Origin: a virus
DNA length: 26,475 nucleotides
IMG/VR virus record: IMGVR_UViG_3300043435_000090
Location: 1 to 26,475 of that record
Reading direction: 5' to 3' (one strand)
The translations under genes and the position numbers were made by a program. Below are positions 14,994 through 21,756 of the stretch, piece after piece; position 1 is the stretch's first letter; each line of letters begins with the position of its first letter. The notes beneath the pieces were generated by a model that had not been told where the DNA came from, made no database searches, and was given only the letters and a program-made list of their open reading frames with translations.

Positions 14994-15386
14994 ATGAGTA
15001 CATTAAACAATGTTTTTAAAAAATTAGAGCATACAGATAAAGTTGCTAAAGTAAATTTAGAAAGTCAAAAAGTAGAATTGGCATTAACTGATGATATTAA
15101 AAAATTAATGTTTGAAGCTGTTAATTTTAAAAATCAATATGATGGTGCTGCTATGGCTGCTGTTAATAATTTAAAAGAAGCAAAAAGATTAGCAGGTAAT
15201 TGGAGGGATAATTTGTCTCAAGCTAATAGTCTTATAATAAATTTAACACAAAAAGCAAATGAATTAGGGGTAGATATACCAAAAGAAGTTTTGAATTATA
15301 AAGAAGTTGTTGCAAAAGGTGGAAAAGATGCTGATAATTTTGTAAAAATAATTAATAAAATACAAATGGAAGTTCCATTAAATTAA
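14994..15386 (+). CDS. coiled-coil head-module protein (130 aa)
   Basis: This 130-residue helical protein starts 5 bases after the protease gene and ends the operon at a terminator. It begins STLNNVFKKLEHTDKVAK and contains heptad-like helices (KLMFEAVNFKNQYDGAAMAA, then AKRLAGNWRDNLSQANSL). Similar proteins starting MSTLNxVFxKL occur beside prohead proteases in Bacteroidetes phages, to my recollection. A scaffolding or head-assembly role is plausible from position; no catalytic motif is visible. Confidence 0.6.
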   Translation: MSTLNNVFKKLEHTDKVAKVNLESQKVELALTDDIKKLMFEAVNFKNQYDGAAMAAVNNLKEAKRLAGNWRDNLSQANSLIINLTQKANELGVDIPKEVLNYKEVVAKGGKDADNFVKIINKIQMEVPLN

Positions 15387-15393
15387 AAAAAAT

Positions 15394-15420
15394 AAAGGGA
15401 GTTTTTATGCTCCCTTTTTA
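15394..15420 (+). terminator. bidirectional rho-independent terminator
   Basis: AAAGGGAG (15394-15401) and CTCCCTTT (15410-15417) form a perfect 8-bp stem with an 8-base loop. T residues follow on the + strand, and on the - strand the hairpin is followed by the complement of the A run at 15385-15392, giving a T tract there too. It can end both the protease operon (+) and the opposite small operon (-). Confidence 0.85.
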
Positions 15421-15493
15421 AATACTATTGGATTCGAACCAAATGTTAGGTATCAAATTGCTTAACCATTGCATTCCTATCTGCCAAGTATTT
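15420..15493 (-). tRNA. tRNA-like sequence, possibly degenerate; anticodon not resolved
   Basis: Read on the - strand, this 74-base stretch has a 7-bp acceptor stem (AAATACT at the 5' end, AGTATTT at the 3' end), T8, a 3-bp D-stem (GCA/TGC) with GATAGGAA loop containing the GG pair, and a T-arm with the standard TTCGAAT loop (GGTTCGAATCC, one mismatched outer pair). The middle is about 27 bases and I cannot fold a 5-bp anticodon stem with a 7-base loop, so no anticodon can be read. It follows the last - strand gene directly and precedes the terminator. It may be a decayed tRNA, an attachment-site relic or a tRNA mimic. Confidence 0.4.
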
Positions 15494-15675
15494 TATTTAA
15501 AATATTTTAATGTATTCATAAATAACAAATCTTTTTTTAAATAAATATTTTCTTTTTTTAATTCATCTATTTCTTTTTCAAGATTATCTATTTTTATTTG
15601 TTTTATTTTATTTAATTCTATAGAAGAATTTAATTCATTTAACATTATTCTAAAACTTTCAAAACTTTCTTTCAT
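15493..15675 (-). CDS. small coiled-coil protein on the opposite strand (60 aa)
   Basis: This 60-residue, Lys/Glu-rich helical protein has a clear heptad stretch (IDNLEKEIDELKKENIYLKK, about 29-48). Its ATG overlaps the stop of the upstream - strand gene (ATGA at 15672-15675), the same coupling used by + strand genes, which is why I accept it as real rather than a shadow. The two genes share a promoter at 15860 and end at the bidirectional terminator. No family recognised; a coiled-coil dimer or a partner of the membrane-anchored neighbour is inferred. Confidence 0.6.
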   Translation of the reverse strand: MKESFESFRIMLNELNSSIELNKIKQIKIDNLEKEIDELKKENIYLKKDLLFMNTLKYFK

Positions 15676-15842
15676 AATTTAAAATGATTAACTGTATAAT
15701 CTAATAATGCTTCATCAGAAATTTTATACCTTTCTTTTAAAGTGTTTATTAATTTATTATTTTTTTTAATGTTATAATATTTTTTAATATAAAAACCTAA
15801 CCAAAAACACAAATATAAATCTATTAAAATAAGTATTATCAT
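15672..15842 (-). CDS. small membrane-anchored protein on the opposite strand (56 aa)
   Basis: The - strand ATG at 15842 opens a 56-residue frame with one N-terminal hydrophobic segment (IILILIDLYLCFWLGFYI, residues 2-19) and a basic helical remainder ending NHFKL. The stop overlaps the next - strand gene's ATG. A TATATTTG box lies 17 bases upstream of the start. It is the only place in the window where genes run against the rest, between the protease and capsid operons. An accessory (moron) function such as superinfection exclusion is possible but not shown. Confidence 0.6.
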   Translation of the reverse strand: MIILILIDLYLCFWLGFYIKKYYNIKKNNKLINTLKERYKISDEALLDYTVNHFKL

Positions 15843-15859
15843 ATTTTTTAAAATAATAA

Positions 15860-15920
15860 CAAATATACAATTAAATTATTTATAATAATATATAAAAGTA
15901 CAATTTAACAAATGTTTAAC
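15860..15920 (-). promoter_or_regulatory. promoter for the opposite-strand operon: GTTAAA-N5-GTTAAA plus TATATTTG
   Basis: On the - strand, TATATTTG (15860-15867) fits TAnnTTTG and lies 17 bases before the ATG at 15842. Upstream on that strand is GTTAAACATTTGTTAAA (15904-15920), two GTTAAA hexamers 11 bases apart as at 6677 and 26246, but 36 rather than 26 bases from the -7 box. The element spans the start codon of the + strand gene at 15912. Confidence 0.5.
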
Positions 15921-16118
15921 ATATTTAAAATGGGAAAAAACAAATACACAAGTCCAAAAGATGCTAAAAGAGGTTGTTTATGTGATGATAGCACATATTC
16001 AGCAGAATGTTGCAAAGGTGAATTAATCAATCAAGGTATTGGTTCAACAGTTGCACAAGGTAGTTCAACAGTAACAGTTGTAGATGGCGTAAGAACAACA
16101 GTTAGAAGTAACGGATAA
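15912..16118 (+). CDS. small Cys-containing phage protein (68 aa)
   Basis: This 68-residue protein contains KYTSPKDAKRGCLCDDSTYS and AECCKGELINQGIGST (four Cys), followed by a Val/Thr-rich strand-like tail. I recall similar short proteins with the YTSPKDARRGCLCxDxTYS core in flavobacterial phages, next to capsid genes. The start at 15912 is the first ATG; Met7 (15930) is an alternative. The Cys may bind metal. Function unknown, perhaps a virion accessory protein. Confidence 0.65.
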   Translation: MFNIFKMGKNKYTSPKDAKRGCLCDDSTYSAECCKGELINQGIGSTVAQGSSTVTVVDGVRTTVRSNG

Positions 16119-16130
16119 AACAAATTTATA

Positions 16131-16170
16131 ACAAATATAAATAGTATTAATTTTTAATAAAAAAGTAAGT
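16131..16170 (+). promoter_or_regulatory. late-type leader/promoter element before the scaffold-capsid operon
   Basis: ATTAATTTTTAATAAAAAAG (16147-16166) lies just before the ATG at 16171 and aligns with the leader core at 6993, 14375 and 18385. Its upstream part (16131-16150) closely matches 14360-14379. Late promoter function is inferred from recurrence before structural operons. Confidence 0.45.
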
Positions 16171-16725
16171 ATGAACGTAATTAATGAAATCAAAACACTT
16201 TTGGGTATGGAAGTAAAACTTACCCAAATGAAGTTACAAGATGGTGTTACTGTTTTAGAAGCAGAAGCATTCGAGCCTGAAATGGCAGTCTTTATTGTTA
16301 ATGAAGATGAAAGAGTACCAATGCCGGTAGGTGAATATATGCTTGAAGATGGCAATATGTTGAAAGTAGAAGTTGAAGGCGTTATTGCTTCAATTGAAAT
16401 GCCGGAAGAAGAAGCACCTGAAGTAGAAGAAGTAGAAACACCGGAAGCAGAACAAGAAATGACTGCTGAAGTAGCATCACCAAAAAGAGTAGTTGAAAGT
16501 GTTACTAAAGAAATGTTCTTTGCTGAAATTGAAAAACTAAGAACTGAAATTGCTGAATTAAAACTTGCAAAAGTTGAAACAGTAGAGCCGGTAGAATTGT
16601 CAAGTGATAACATCGAAGTTTTAACACACAATCCGGAAGCAAAAAACGAAGTTAAATTGAATTTATATTCTAAGAAAAGACAAGCTACAACCTTTGATGT
16701 AGTTTTGAGTAAATTAAACAACTAA
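16171..16725 (+). CDS. capsid scaffold-like acidic protein
   Basis: This 184-residue, very acidic protein lies 22 bases before the major capsid gene. It has a beta-rich N-terminal part (about 1-70, including VLEAEAFEPEMAVFIVNED and VPMPVGEYMLEDGN), a Glu/Pro/Val spacer (75-100), a coiled coil (FFAEIEKLRTEIAELKLAK, about 116-134) and a basic end (YSKKRQATTFDVVLSKLNN). The coil plus basic tail is the usual plan for a capsid-binding scaffold, and position fits. It uses CCG proline codons several times, unlike its neighbours. The call is by architecture and context. Confidence 0.65.
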   Translation: MNVINEIKTLLGMEVKLTQMKLQDGVTVLEAEAFEPEMAVFIVNEDERVPMPVGEYMLEDGNMLKVEVEGVIASIEMPEEEAPEVEEVETPEAEQEMTAEVASPKRVVESVTKEMFFAEIEKLRTEIAELKLAKVETVEPVELSSDNIEVLTHNPEAKNEVKLNLYSKKRQATTFDVVLSKLNN

Positions 16726-16747
16726 TAATAAATAAAAAAAGAGAAAG

Positions 16748-17710
16748 ATGGCAACAGTTACATCAATTACAACAACCTATGCGGGTGAATTTGCAGGAAA
16801 ATATATTTCTGCAGCCTTATTAAGTGCTTCAACTATCGAAAACGGTGGTATTGAAGTAAAACCAAATGTTAAATATAAAGAAGTAATCAAGAAAATTGCT
16901 ACTGATGCTATCGTTAAAGATGCAACTTGTGATTTCGATGCTACTTCTACAGTAACATTAACAGAAAAGATTTTACAACCGGAAGAATTCCAAGTAAATT
17001 TGCAACTTTGTAAAAAAGATTTCCGTTCAGATTGGGAAGCCGTACAAATGGGATATTCTGCATTTGACAATTTACCACCATCATTTGCTGATTTCTTATT
17101 AGCTCACGTTGCTGCTAAAGTTGCACAAAAAACAGAACAAAATATTTGGGCAGGTGTTACTGCTAATGCGGGTGAATTTAACGGATTTACAAGATTGTTA
17201 ACTTTAGATGCTGGTTTACCAACTGCTCAAGAAATTGCTGCTGATGGAACTAAAATTACTGCTGCTTCAACAGTTATCGGTGAACTTGGTAAAATAGTTG
17301 ATGCTATTCCAGCTGCTTTATACGGAAAAGAAGATTTGTATTTATACATCAGTCAAGCAACAGCACGTGCATACGTAAGAGCTTTAGGCGGTTATGGTGC
17401 TTCTGGTTTAGGTGCTAATGGTACTAACACAATGGGAACACAATGGTGGAATAATGGCTCACTTTCATTTGATGGAATTCCAATATTTGTTGCTCAAGGT
17501 TTAGCTCCAACAGTTGCTATTGCTGCTCAAAAATCTAACTTATTTTTTGGAACTGGTTTATTAGCAGATAACCAAGAAGTGAAAGTTATTGATATGGCTG
17601 ATATTGATGGTTCGCAAAATGTTAGAGTTGTAATGAGATTTACTGCTGGTGTACAATACGGAATAGTAGAAGATATTACTACTTATGGTATTACTAACGC
17701 TGCTAACTAA
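16748..17710 (+). CDS. major capsid protein (probable HK97 fold)
   Basis: This 320-residue protein lies between the scaffold-like gene and a strong terminator. It has the composition of a major capsid protein: Ala/Gly/Thr-rich with few Lys, an extended N-terminus, a long helix region (SFADFLLAHVAAKVAQKTEQ, about 111-130), an ALYGKEDLYLYIS strand (about 193-205), a Gly-rich loop (GGYGASGLGANGTN, about 214-227) and the closing VRVVMRFTAGVQYGIVEDI. Protease and scaffold genes upstream imply N-terminal processing. HK97 fold is assumed from the group, not seen directly. Confidence 0.85.
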   Translation: MATVTSITTTYAGEFAGKYISAALLSASTIENGGIEVKPNVKYKEVIKKIATDAIVKDATCDFDATSTVTLTEKILQPEEFQVNLQLCKKDFRSDWEAVQMGYSAFDNLPPSFADFLLAHVAAKVAQKTEQNIWAGVTANAGEFNGFTRLLTLDAGLPTAQEIAADGTKITAASTVIGELGKIVDAIPAALYGKEDLYLYISQATARAYVRALGGYGASGLGANGTNTMGTQWWNNGSLSFDGIPIFVAQGLAPTVAIAAQKSNLFFGTGLLADNQEVKVIDMADIDGSQNVRVVMRFTAGVQYGIVEDITTYGITNAAN

Positions 17711-17731
17711 TAATTAATTATTAATCAAATT

Positions 17732-17763
17732 AAGGGTGGTGCAATAAACACCACCTTTTTTTT
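17732..17763 (+). terminator. rho-independent terminator after the major capsid gene
   Basis: GGTGGTG (17735-17741) pairs with CACCACC (17749-17755) around a 7-base loop, extended by A-T pairs and a wobble outside, and is followed by nine T residues. It ends the scaffold-capsid unit, or trims readthrough into the tail tube gene. Confidence 0.85.
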
Positions 17764-17783
17764 AACTTTAAAAATATATAAAT

Positions 17784-18311
17784 ATGGCTTGTGATATTAG
17801 TTTGGGAAGAATTGAACCTTGCAAAGATAGTTCAGGAGGTTTAAAAGCAGTTTACTTTGTAAATTGGGGTGATGCTACTGGGTACACTTATGATGTAACA
17901 AATACAGATGTTATTGATGCAGTAGCTGGAACACCAACAGCATACAAATATGATTTAAAAGGTACTTCATCTTTTACACAAACAATTACATCTTCAAGAG
18001 AAAATGGTACTACATTTTTTCAACAAGAATTGGCATTGACTTTGAAAAAATTGTCAATAGTAGACCACAAACAAATCAAACTTTTGGCTTATGGTAGACC
18101 ACAAGTAATTGTAGAAGATAACAATGGTAATTTCTTTTATTGTGGATTAGAACACGGAATGGATGTAACAGGTGGAACTATTGTAACTGGTGCAGCAATG
18201 GGTGATTTGAGTGGTTACACTTTAACACTTACAGGAATGGAACAAGTACCAGCAAATTTTATTGGTGACACTTTAGCTGGTGCTGGATTTACAGTAGTAG
18301 TAGGTTCTTAA
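17784..18311 (+). CDS. major tail tube protein
   Basis: This 175-residue protein starts ACDISLGRIEPCKDSSGGLK and contains KYDLKGTSSFTQTITSSREN (about 54-73), QQELALTLKKLS, LLAYGRPQVIVEDNNGN and the Gly-rich GAAMGDLSGYTLTLTGMEQ end. This pattern is shared by major tail proteins of Bacteroidetes siphoviruses, to my recollection. It has its own terminators on both sides, consistent with high, separate expression. Together with the tape measure it shows a long non-contractile tail. It lies far from the tail operon, in the head region, which is an unusual gene order. Confidence 0.75.
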   Translation: MACDISLGRIEPCKDSSGGLKAVYFVNWGDATGYTYDVTNTDVIDAVAGTPTAYKYDLKGTSSFTQTITSSRENGTTFFQQELALTLKKLSIVDHKQIKLLAYGRPQVIVEDNNGNFFYCGLEHGMDVTGGTIVTGAAMGDLSGYTLTLTGMEQVPANFIGDTLAGAGFTVVVGS

Positions 18312-18335
18312 TAATTGTTTTTTTGTTTTTTAATT

Positions 18336-18361
18336 AAGGGGTGTTTAGGCACTCCTTTTTT
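18336..18361 (+). terminator. rho-independent terminator after the tail tube gene
   Basis: AGGGGTG (18337-18343) pairs with CACTCCT (18350-18356) with one G-T wobble around a 6-base loop, followed by T residues to 18361. It isolates the tail tube gene from the portal operon. Confidence 0.8.
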
Positions 18362-18369
18362 ATTTTAAA

Positions 18370-18407
18370 ACAATTTCAACTTAATTTTATTTTTAAATAA
18401 AAAGATA
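18370..18407 (+). promoter_or_regulatory. late-type leader/promoter element before the portal operon
   Basis: TTTTATTTTTAAATAAAA (18385-18402) is identical to the element at 6993-7010, and the match extends upstream to ACAATTT (18370-18376) with few differences. It ends 5 bases before the ATG at 18408 and follows a terminator. This is the best-conserved pair among five related leaders. Confidence 0.5.
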
Positions 18408-18737
18408 ATGATAATTTTAAGAGAACAAGAAGAAGTACAATCTTTGAAATTCATTCCAAGACAATATAAAGCTACATCAATAGTTTTGGTAAATGAAATG
18501 ACAAATGAAAGTACTACTATATCATCTGATTTTTACATAGATGGTTATTATCTATACACAACAGCTACATTTGATTTAAAAGAAGGTAATTTTTATACTT
18601 TATCTATTTTAAATAATACTGATGTAGTTTATAAAGACAAAATATTTTGCACAAATCAAGTTATTGCTAATTTTTCAATTAACGATGGTCAATATGTAGC
18701 AAATCAAACAACTAATGATTATATAGTTTATGAGTAA
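18408..18737 (+). CDS. hypothetical structural protein (109 aa)
   Basis: This 109-residue beta-rich protein is the first gene of the portal operon and overlaps the portal start by 8 bases. It alternates strands (TSIVLVNEMTNESTTIS, then GYYLYTTATFDLKEGNFYTL), suggestive of an Ig-like or tail-associated fold. Similar short proteins precede portal genes in flavobacterial phages in my recollection. No motif indicates function; a virion or head-tail accessory role is likely from context. Confidence 0.6.
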   Translation: MIILREQEEVQSLKFIPRQYKATSIVLVNEMTNESTTISSDFYIDGYYLYTTATFDLKEGNFYTLSILNNTDVVYKDKIFCTNQVIANFSINDGQYVANQTTNDYIVYE

Positions 18738-20541
18738 TAATTCAAATATTTCTATTGTAAATTTAAGTGCTTATACATCACCTAAAATACAGGAAAATAA
18801 AAAGCAAGGTTACATTGAATATGGTGATGATAATAACTACTTTCAGTTTTTAATTGATAGGTTTTTATATTCAACTACAAATGGTGCTATTATTACAGGT
18901 ATATCAAATATGATATATGGTAAAGGTTTAGATGCTTTAGATGCGTCAAAAAAGCCAAATGAATATGCACAAATGAAAACTTTATTTAAACCTGATATGT
19001 TGCGTAAAGTATGTTTAGAACGTAAACTAATGGGTATGGCTTCTATGCAAATAGTAAAGCAAAAGAATAAAATAGTTAAAGTTGAACATTTTCCTATACA
19101 TACATTAAGAGCAGAAAAATGCAATGATAAAGGCGAAATAGAAGCGTACTTTTATTGTGCAGATTGGAGTAAGGTTAAACCTTCTGAAGTATTAAAAAGA
19201 ATACCAGCTTGGGGTTTTGGTAATGGTAATGAAATAGAAATAATGGTTATTAAACCTTATTTGCCAATATTCCACTATTACACACCTGTTGATTATAATG
19301 GTGCATTAGATTATGCAATGCTCGAAGAAGAAATATCAGTTTATCAAATAAACGATGTAAAAAATGGATTTAGTGGAACTAAAGTTATCAATTTTAACAA
19401 TGGTATTCCAACTGAAGAAATGCGTGACCAAATAAAAGCTGATGTTAAAAATAAACTAACTGGTTCACGAGGTGATAAAGTAATTGTAGCTTTTAATGCA
19501 AACGCTGAAAGCAAAACAACAGTTGAAGATATACCATTAAATGATGCACCACAACATTACGAATATTTAAGTAATGAATGCTTTAATAAGTTAATTGTTG
19601 GACATAGAGTTACTTCACCTATGTTATTAGGAATTAGAAATGGTGATGGTGGTTTAGGTAACAATGCAGATGAAATAAAGACTGCTACGCTATTATTTGA
19701 TAACATAGTAATTAAACCTTATCAACTTGAAATAATAGAAGCATTAGATGAAATATTATATTACAATGATATTAGTTTAAAATTATACTTTAAAACTATT
19801 CAACCATTAGAATTTACTGAATTAGATAACGCACAAACAGATGAACAAGTAAAAGAAGAAACTGGTTTAAGTTCTCACACTTGTTTAAGTTCAGATATTG
19901 CAGATGCTTTAATTTCTAAAGGTGAAACTTTAGGTAATGAATGGACTTTAGTTGATGAAATAGAAGTTGATTATGATAAAGAAGATGAATATGATGCTGA
20001 AATTAACTTTATAAACGAAAAGAATAAAAAAAGCAAAAGTGCATTATATAAAATATGGCAATTTGTTTCAACAGGTACTGCAAGACCAAACGCTAAAAGT
20101 CCAGAACAAGATGAAACTATTGATGGTGTACAATTCATAACAAGGTATGTTTATAGTGGTAATGCTACTGGACAAAGAGAATTTTGCAATAAAATGATTA
20201 ATGCTGATAAAGTATATCGTAAAGAAGATATTATTGCAATGGAAAGTCAAGCAGTAAATGCTGGTTTTGGAAAAGGTGGTTCTGATAATTATTCTATATG
20301 GTTGTACAAGGGTGGTGCAAGATGTGAACATAAATGGCTGCGTAGAACTTATGCAAACTTTGAAGGTATTAAAATAGACCCTACAAGTCCAAAAGCAAAA
20401 GACAAAGTTATTAGTGCTGCTACTGCTGAAAGATATGGTTATAGAATAAGAAATGAAAAAGAAGTTGCTATGAAACCAGCAGATATGCCAACAAAAGGTT
20501 TTACACAAGAGTATTGGGATAAAATGGGATTTACAAATTAA
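18730..20541 (+). CDS. portal protein with an additional C-terminal Cys/His domain
   Basis: This 603-residue protein is the portal: residues 25-365 carry YIEYGDDNNYFQFLIDRFL, NGAIITGISNMIYGKGL, the wing region, and VGHRVTSPMLLGIRNGDGGL (290-309), a portal stem/crown pattern. Residues about 465-546 form a separate domain: GVQFITRYVYSGN, QREFCNKMINADKVYRKEDI, YSIWLYKGGARCEHKW. Its Cys486, Cys532 and His534 with YRKEDI resemble minor-head or phage-morphogenesis domains that are often a separate gene; here it is fused. The portal forms the dodecamer through which DNA enters. The fusion's role is inferred. Confidence 0.85.
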   Translation: MSNNSNISIVNLSAYTSPKIQENKKQGYIEYGDDNNYFQFLIDRFLYSTTNGAIITGISNMIYGKGLDALDASKKPNEYAQMKTLFKPDMLRKVCLERKLMGMASMQIVKQKNKIVKVEHFPIHTLRAEKCNDKGEIEAYFYCADWSKVKPSEVLKRIPAWGFGNGNEIEIMVIKPYLPIFHYYTPVDYNGALDYAMLEEEISVYQINDVKNGFSGTKVINFNNGIPTEEMRDQIKADVKNKLTGSRGDKVIVAFNANAESKTTVEDIPLNDAPQHYEYLSNECFNKLIVGHRVTSPMLLGIRNGDGGLGNNADEIKTATLLFDNIVIKPYQLEIIEALDEILYYNDISLKLYFKTIQPLEFTELDNAQTDEQVKEETGLSSHTCLSSDIADALISKGETLGNEWTLVDEIEVDYDKEDEYDAEINFINEKNKKSKSALYKIWQFVSTGTARPNAKSPEQDETIDGVQFITRYVYSGNATGQREFCNKMINADKVYRKEDIIAMESQAVNAGFGKGGSDNYSIWLYKGGARCEHKWLRRTYANFEGIKIDPTSPKAKDKVISAATAERYGYRIRNEKEVAMKPADMPTKGFTQEYWDKMGFTN

Positions 20542-20545
20542 GGAT

Positions 20546-21043
20546 ATGCAAGCACTATTTGTTACAAGAGATGATATAGTTAGATTTACAGCATTAAATG
20601 GCAACATTGATGTAGATAAATTTGTTCAATATATTAAGATAGCACAAGACACACATATACAAACATATTTAGGAACACAACTATTTAATAGACTAAATGA
20701 TGACATTGTAAATGATGACTTAATAGAACCATATACAACACTTTTAAGCAAGTATATTAAACCTATGGTAATACATTGGTCAATGGTAGAGGCACTTCCC
20801 TTCTTGGCGATTACAATAGCTGGAAAAGGCATTTACAAACATACATCAGAAAACGCTACAAATGTAGAAAAGAATGAAATTGATTTCTTGGTAGAAAAAG
20901 CAAGGGATATAGCACAACATTACACAAATAGATTTATAGATTATATGAGTTTTAATCAAGCAGACTTTCCTGAATATAATGCTAATTCAAATGGTGATAT
21001 GTATCCTGATAAATCAGCTTTTTTCACTGGCTGGGTTTTGTAG
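20546..21043 (+). CDS. head-tail connector-like protein (DUF6712-like)
   Basis: This 165-residue mainly helical protein follows the portal by 4 bases, with an AAGGAT sequence just before the ATG, one of few Shine-Dalgarno-like sites here. It contains DKFVQYIKIAQDTHIQTYLG (about 24-43) and a C-terminal DMYPDKSAFFTGWVL. The pattern matches connector proteins of Bacteroidetes phages (DUF6712-like), which bridge portal and tail. The family label is from memory; position directly behind the portal supports it. Confidence 0.7.
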   Translation: MQALFVTRDDIVRFTALNGNIDVDKFVQYIKIAQDTHIQTYLGTQLFNRLNDDIVNDDLIEPYTTLLSKYIKPMVIHWSMVEALPFLAITIAGKGIYKHTSENATNVEKNEIDFLVEKARDIAQHYTNRFIDYMSFNQADFPEYNANSNGDMYPDKSAFFTGWVL

Positions 21044-21046
21044 TTT

Positions 21047-21652
21047 ATGGCAATAGTATATAGACATAGAAGATTAGATACTAATAAAATATTTTATATT
21101 GGTATTGGTAAAGAAGAAAAAAGAGCATATAGAAAAGATGGTAGAAATAATTATTGGAATAACATAACTAATAAAACAAATTATAATGTTGAAATAATTG
21201 CAAAAGATATAGATTGGAATACTGCTTGTGAATTAGAAATATTTTTAATTAGTGAATATGGAATAAAAAATTTATCAAATATAACTTTAGGAGGTGAAGG
21301 AAATTTAGGCAACTTACATTCTTTAGAAACAAGAAAATTAATAAGTGAAAATAATAAGGGTAAAATAAGTTGGAATACTGGATTAAAAGAAAGTAAAGAA
21401 GTTACAGAAAAAAGAAGAATAAAGTTAGTTGATTATTATAAAAAAAACATATCACATTTTAAAAACAAAGAATTTTCAATAGAGCATAAAAATAAATTAT
21501 CAATATCTAATTCAAAAAAATGCATTGATAAAATAACAAATATTGAATATTATGGTTTAAAAGAAGGATGTAAAATTTTAAATATAGATTATAATAACCA
21601 AAAATATTTGTTAAGAAAAAATAGTGACAAATCAAGATTTAAATGGTTATGA
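21047..21652 (+). CDS. GIY-YIG homing endonuclease with NUMOD-type repeats
   Basis: This 201-residue protein is a free-standing homing endonuclease. The N-terminal GIY-YIG nuclease shows VYRHRRLDTNKIFYIGIG (4-21, catalytic Tyr residues), Arg27, and a catalytic-type Glu near ACELEIFLISEYG (60-72). A NUMOD3-type region follows (SLETRKLISENNKGKISWNTG, with a related repeat about 144-160), and a C-terminal DNA-binding segment (YGLKEGCKILNIDYNNQKYL). It lies between the connector and fibre genes, 3 bases after one and overlapping the next by ATGA. Such genes spread by cutting cognate phage DNA. Confidence 0.85.
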   Translation: MAIVYRHRRLDTNKIFYIGIGKEEKRAYRKDGRNNYWNNITNKTNYNVEIIAKDIDWNTACELEIFLISEYGIKNLSNITLGGEGNLGNLHSLETRKLISENNKGKISWNTGLKESKEVTEKRRIKLVDYYKKNISHFKNKEFSIEHKNKLSISNSKKCIDKITNIEYYGLKEGCKILNIDYNNQKYLLRKNSDKSRFKWL

Positions 21653-21756
21653 TAAATAAATATAAACCAAAACAAGCTAACATTAAGAAGTTAGAAATAT
21701 TTTTAAAAAAAATAGAAAACAAAACTAAAGATGGGATTAAATTTTCAAAGCATTAA
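21649..21756 (+). CDS. small basic protein after the homing endonuclease (35 aa)
   Basis: The ATG overlaps the endonuclease stop (ATGA) and the 35-residue Lys-rich frame (NKYKPKQANIKKLEIFLKKI) ends inside the following gene. It may be the short gene that originally followed the connector before the endonuclease arrived, or belong to the endonuclease insert. No family recognised. Confidence 0.4.
   Translation: MINKYKPKQANIKKLEIFLKKIENKTKDGIKFSKH

Noticed and set aside
16065-16721. A 218-codon open frame on the - strand opposite the scaffold-like gene
   Set aside because: It is Ser/Thr-rich low complexity produced by reading the complement of a Glu/Val-rich gene; it has no promoter or coupling and ends within the neighbouring gene.
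20068-20607. A 179-codon open frame on the - strand opposite the portal C-terminus
   Set aside because: Composition (Ser, Phe, Cys, Ile runs) is that of a shadow frame and the + strand portal domain is clearly coding.
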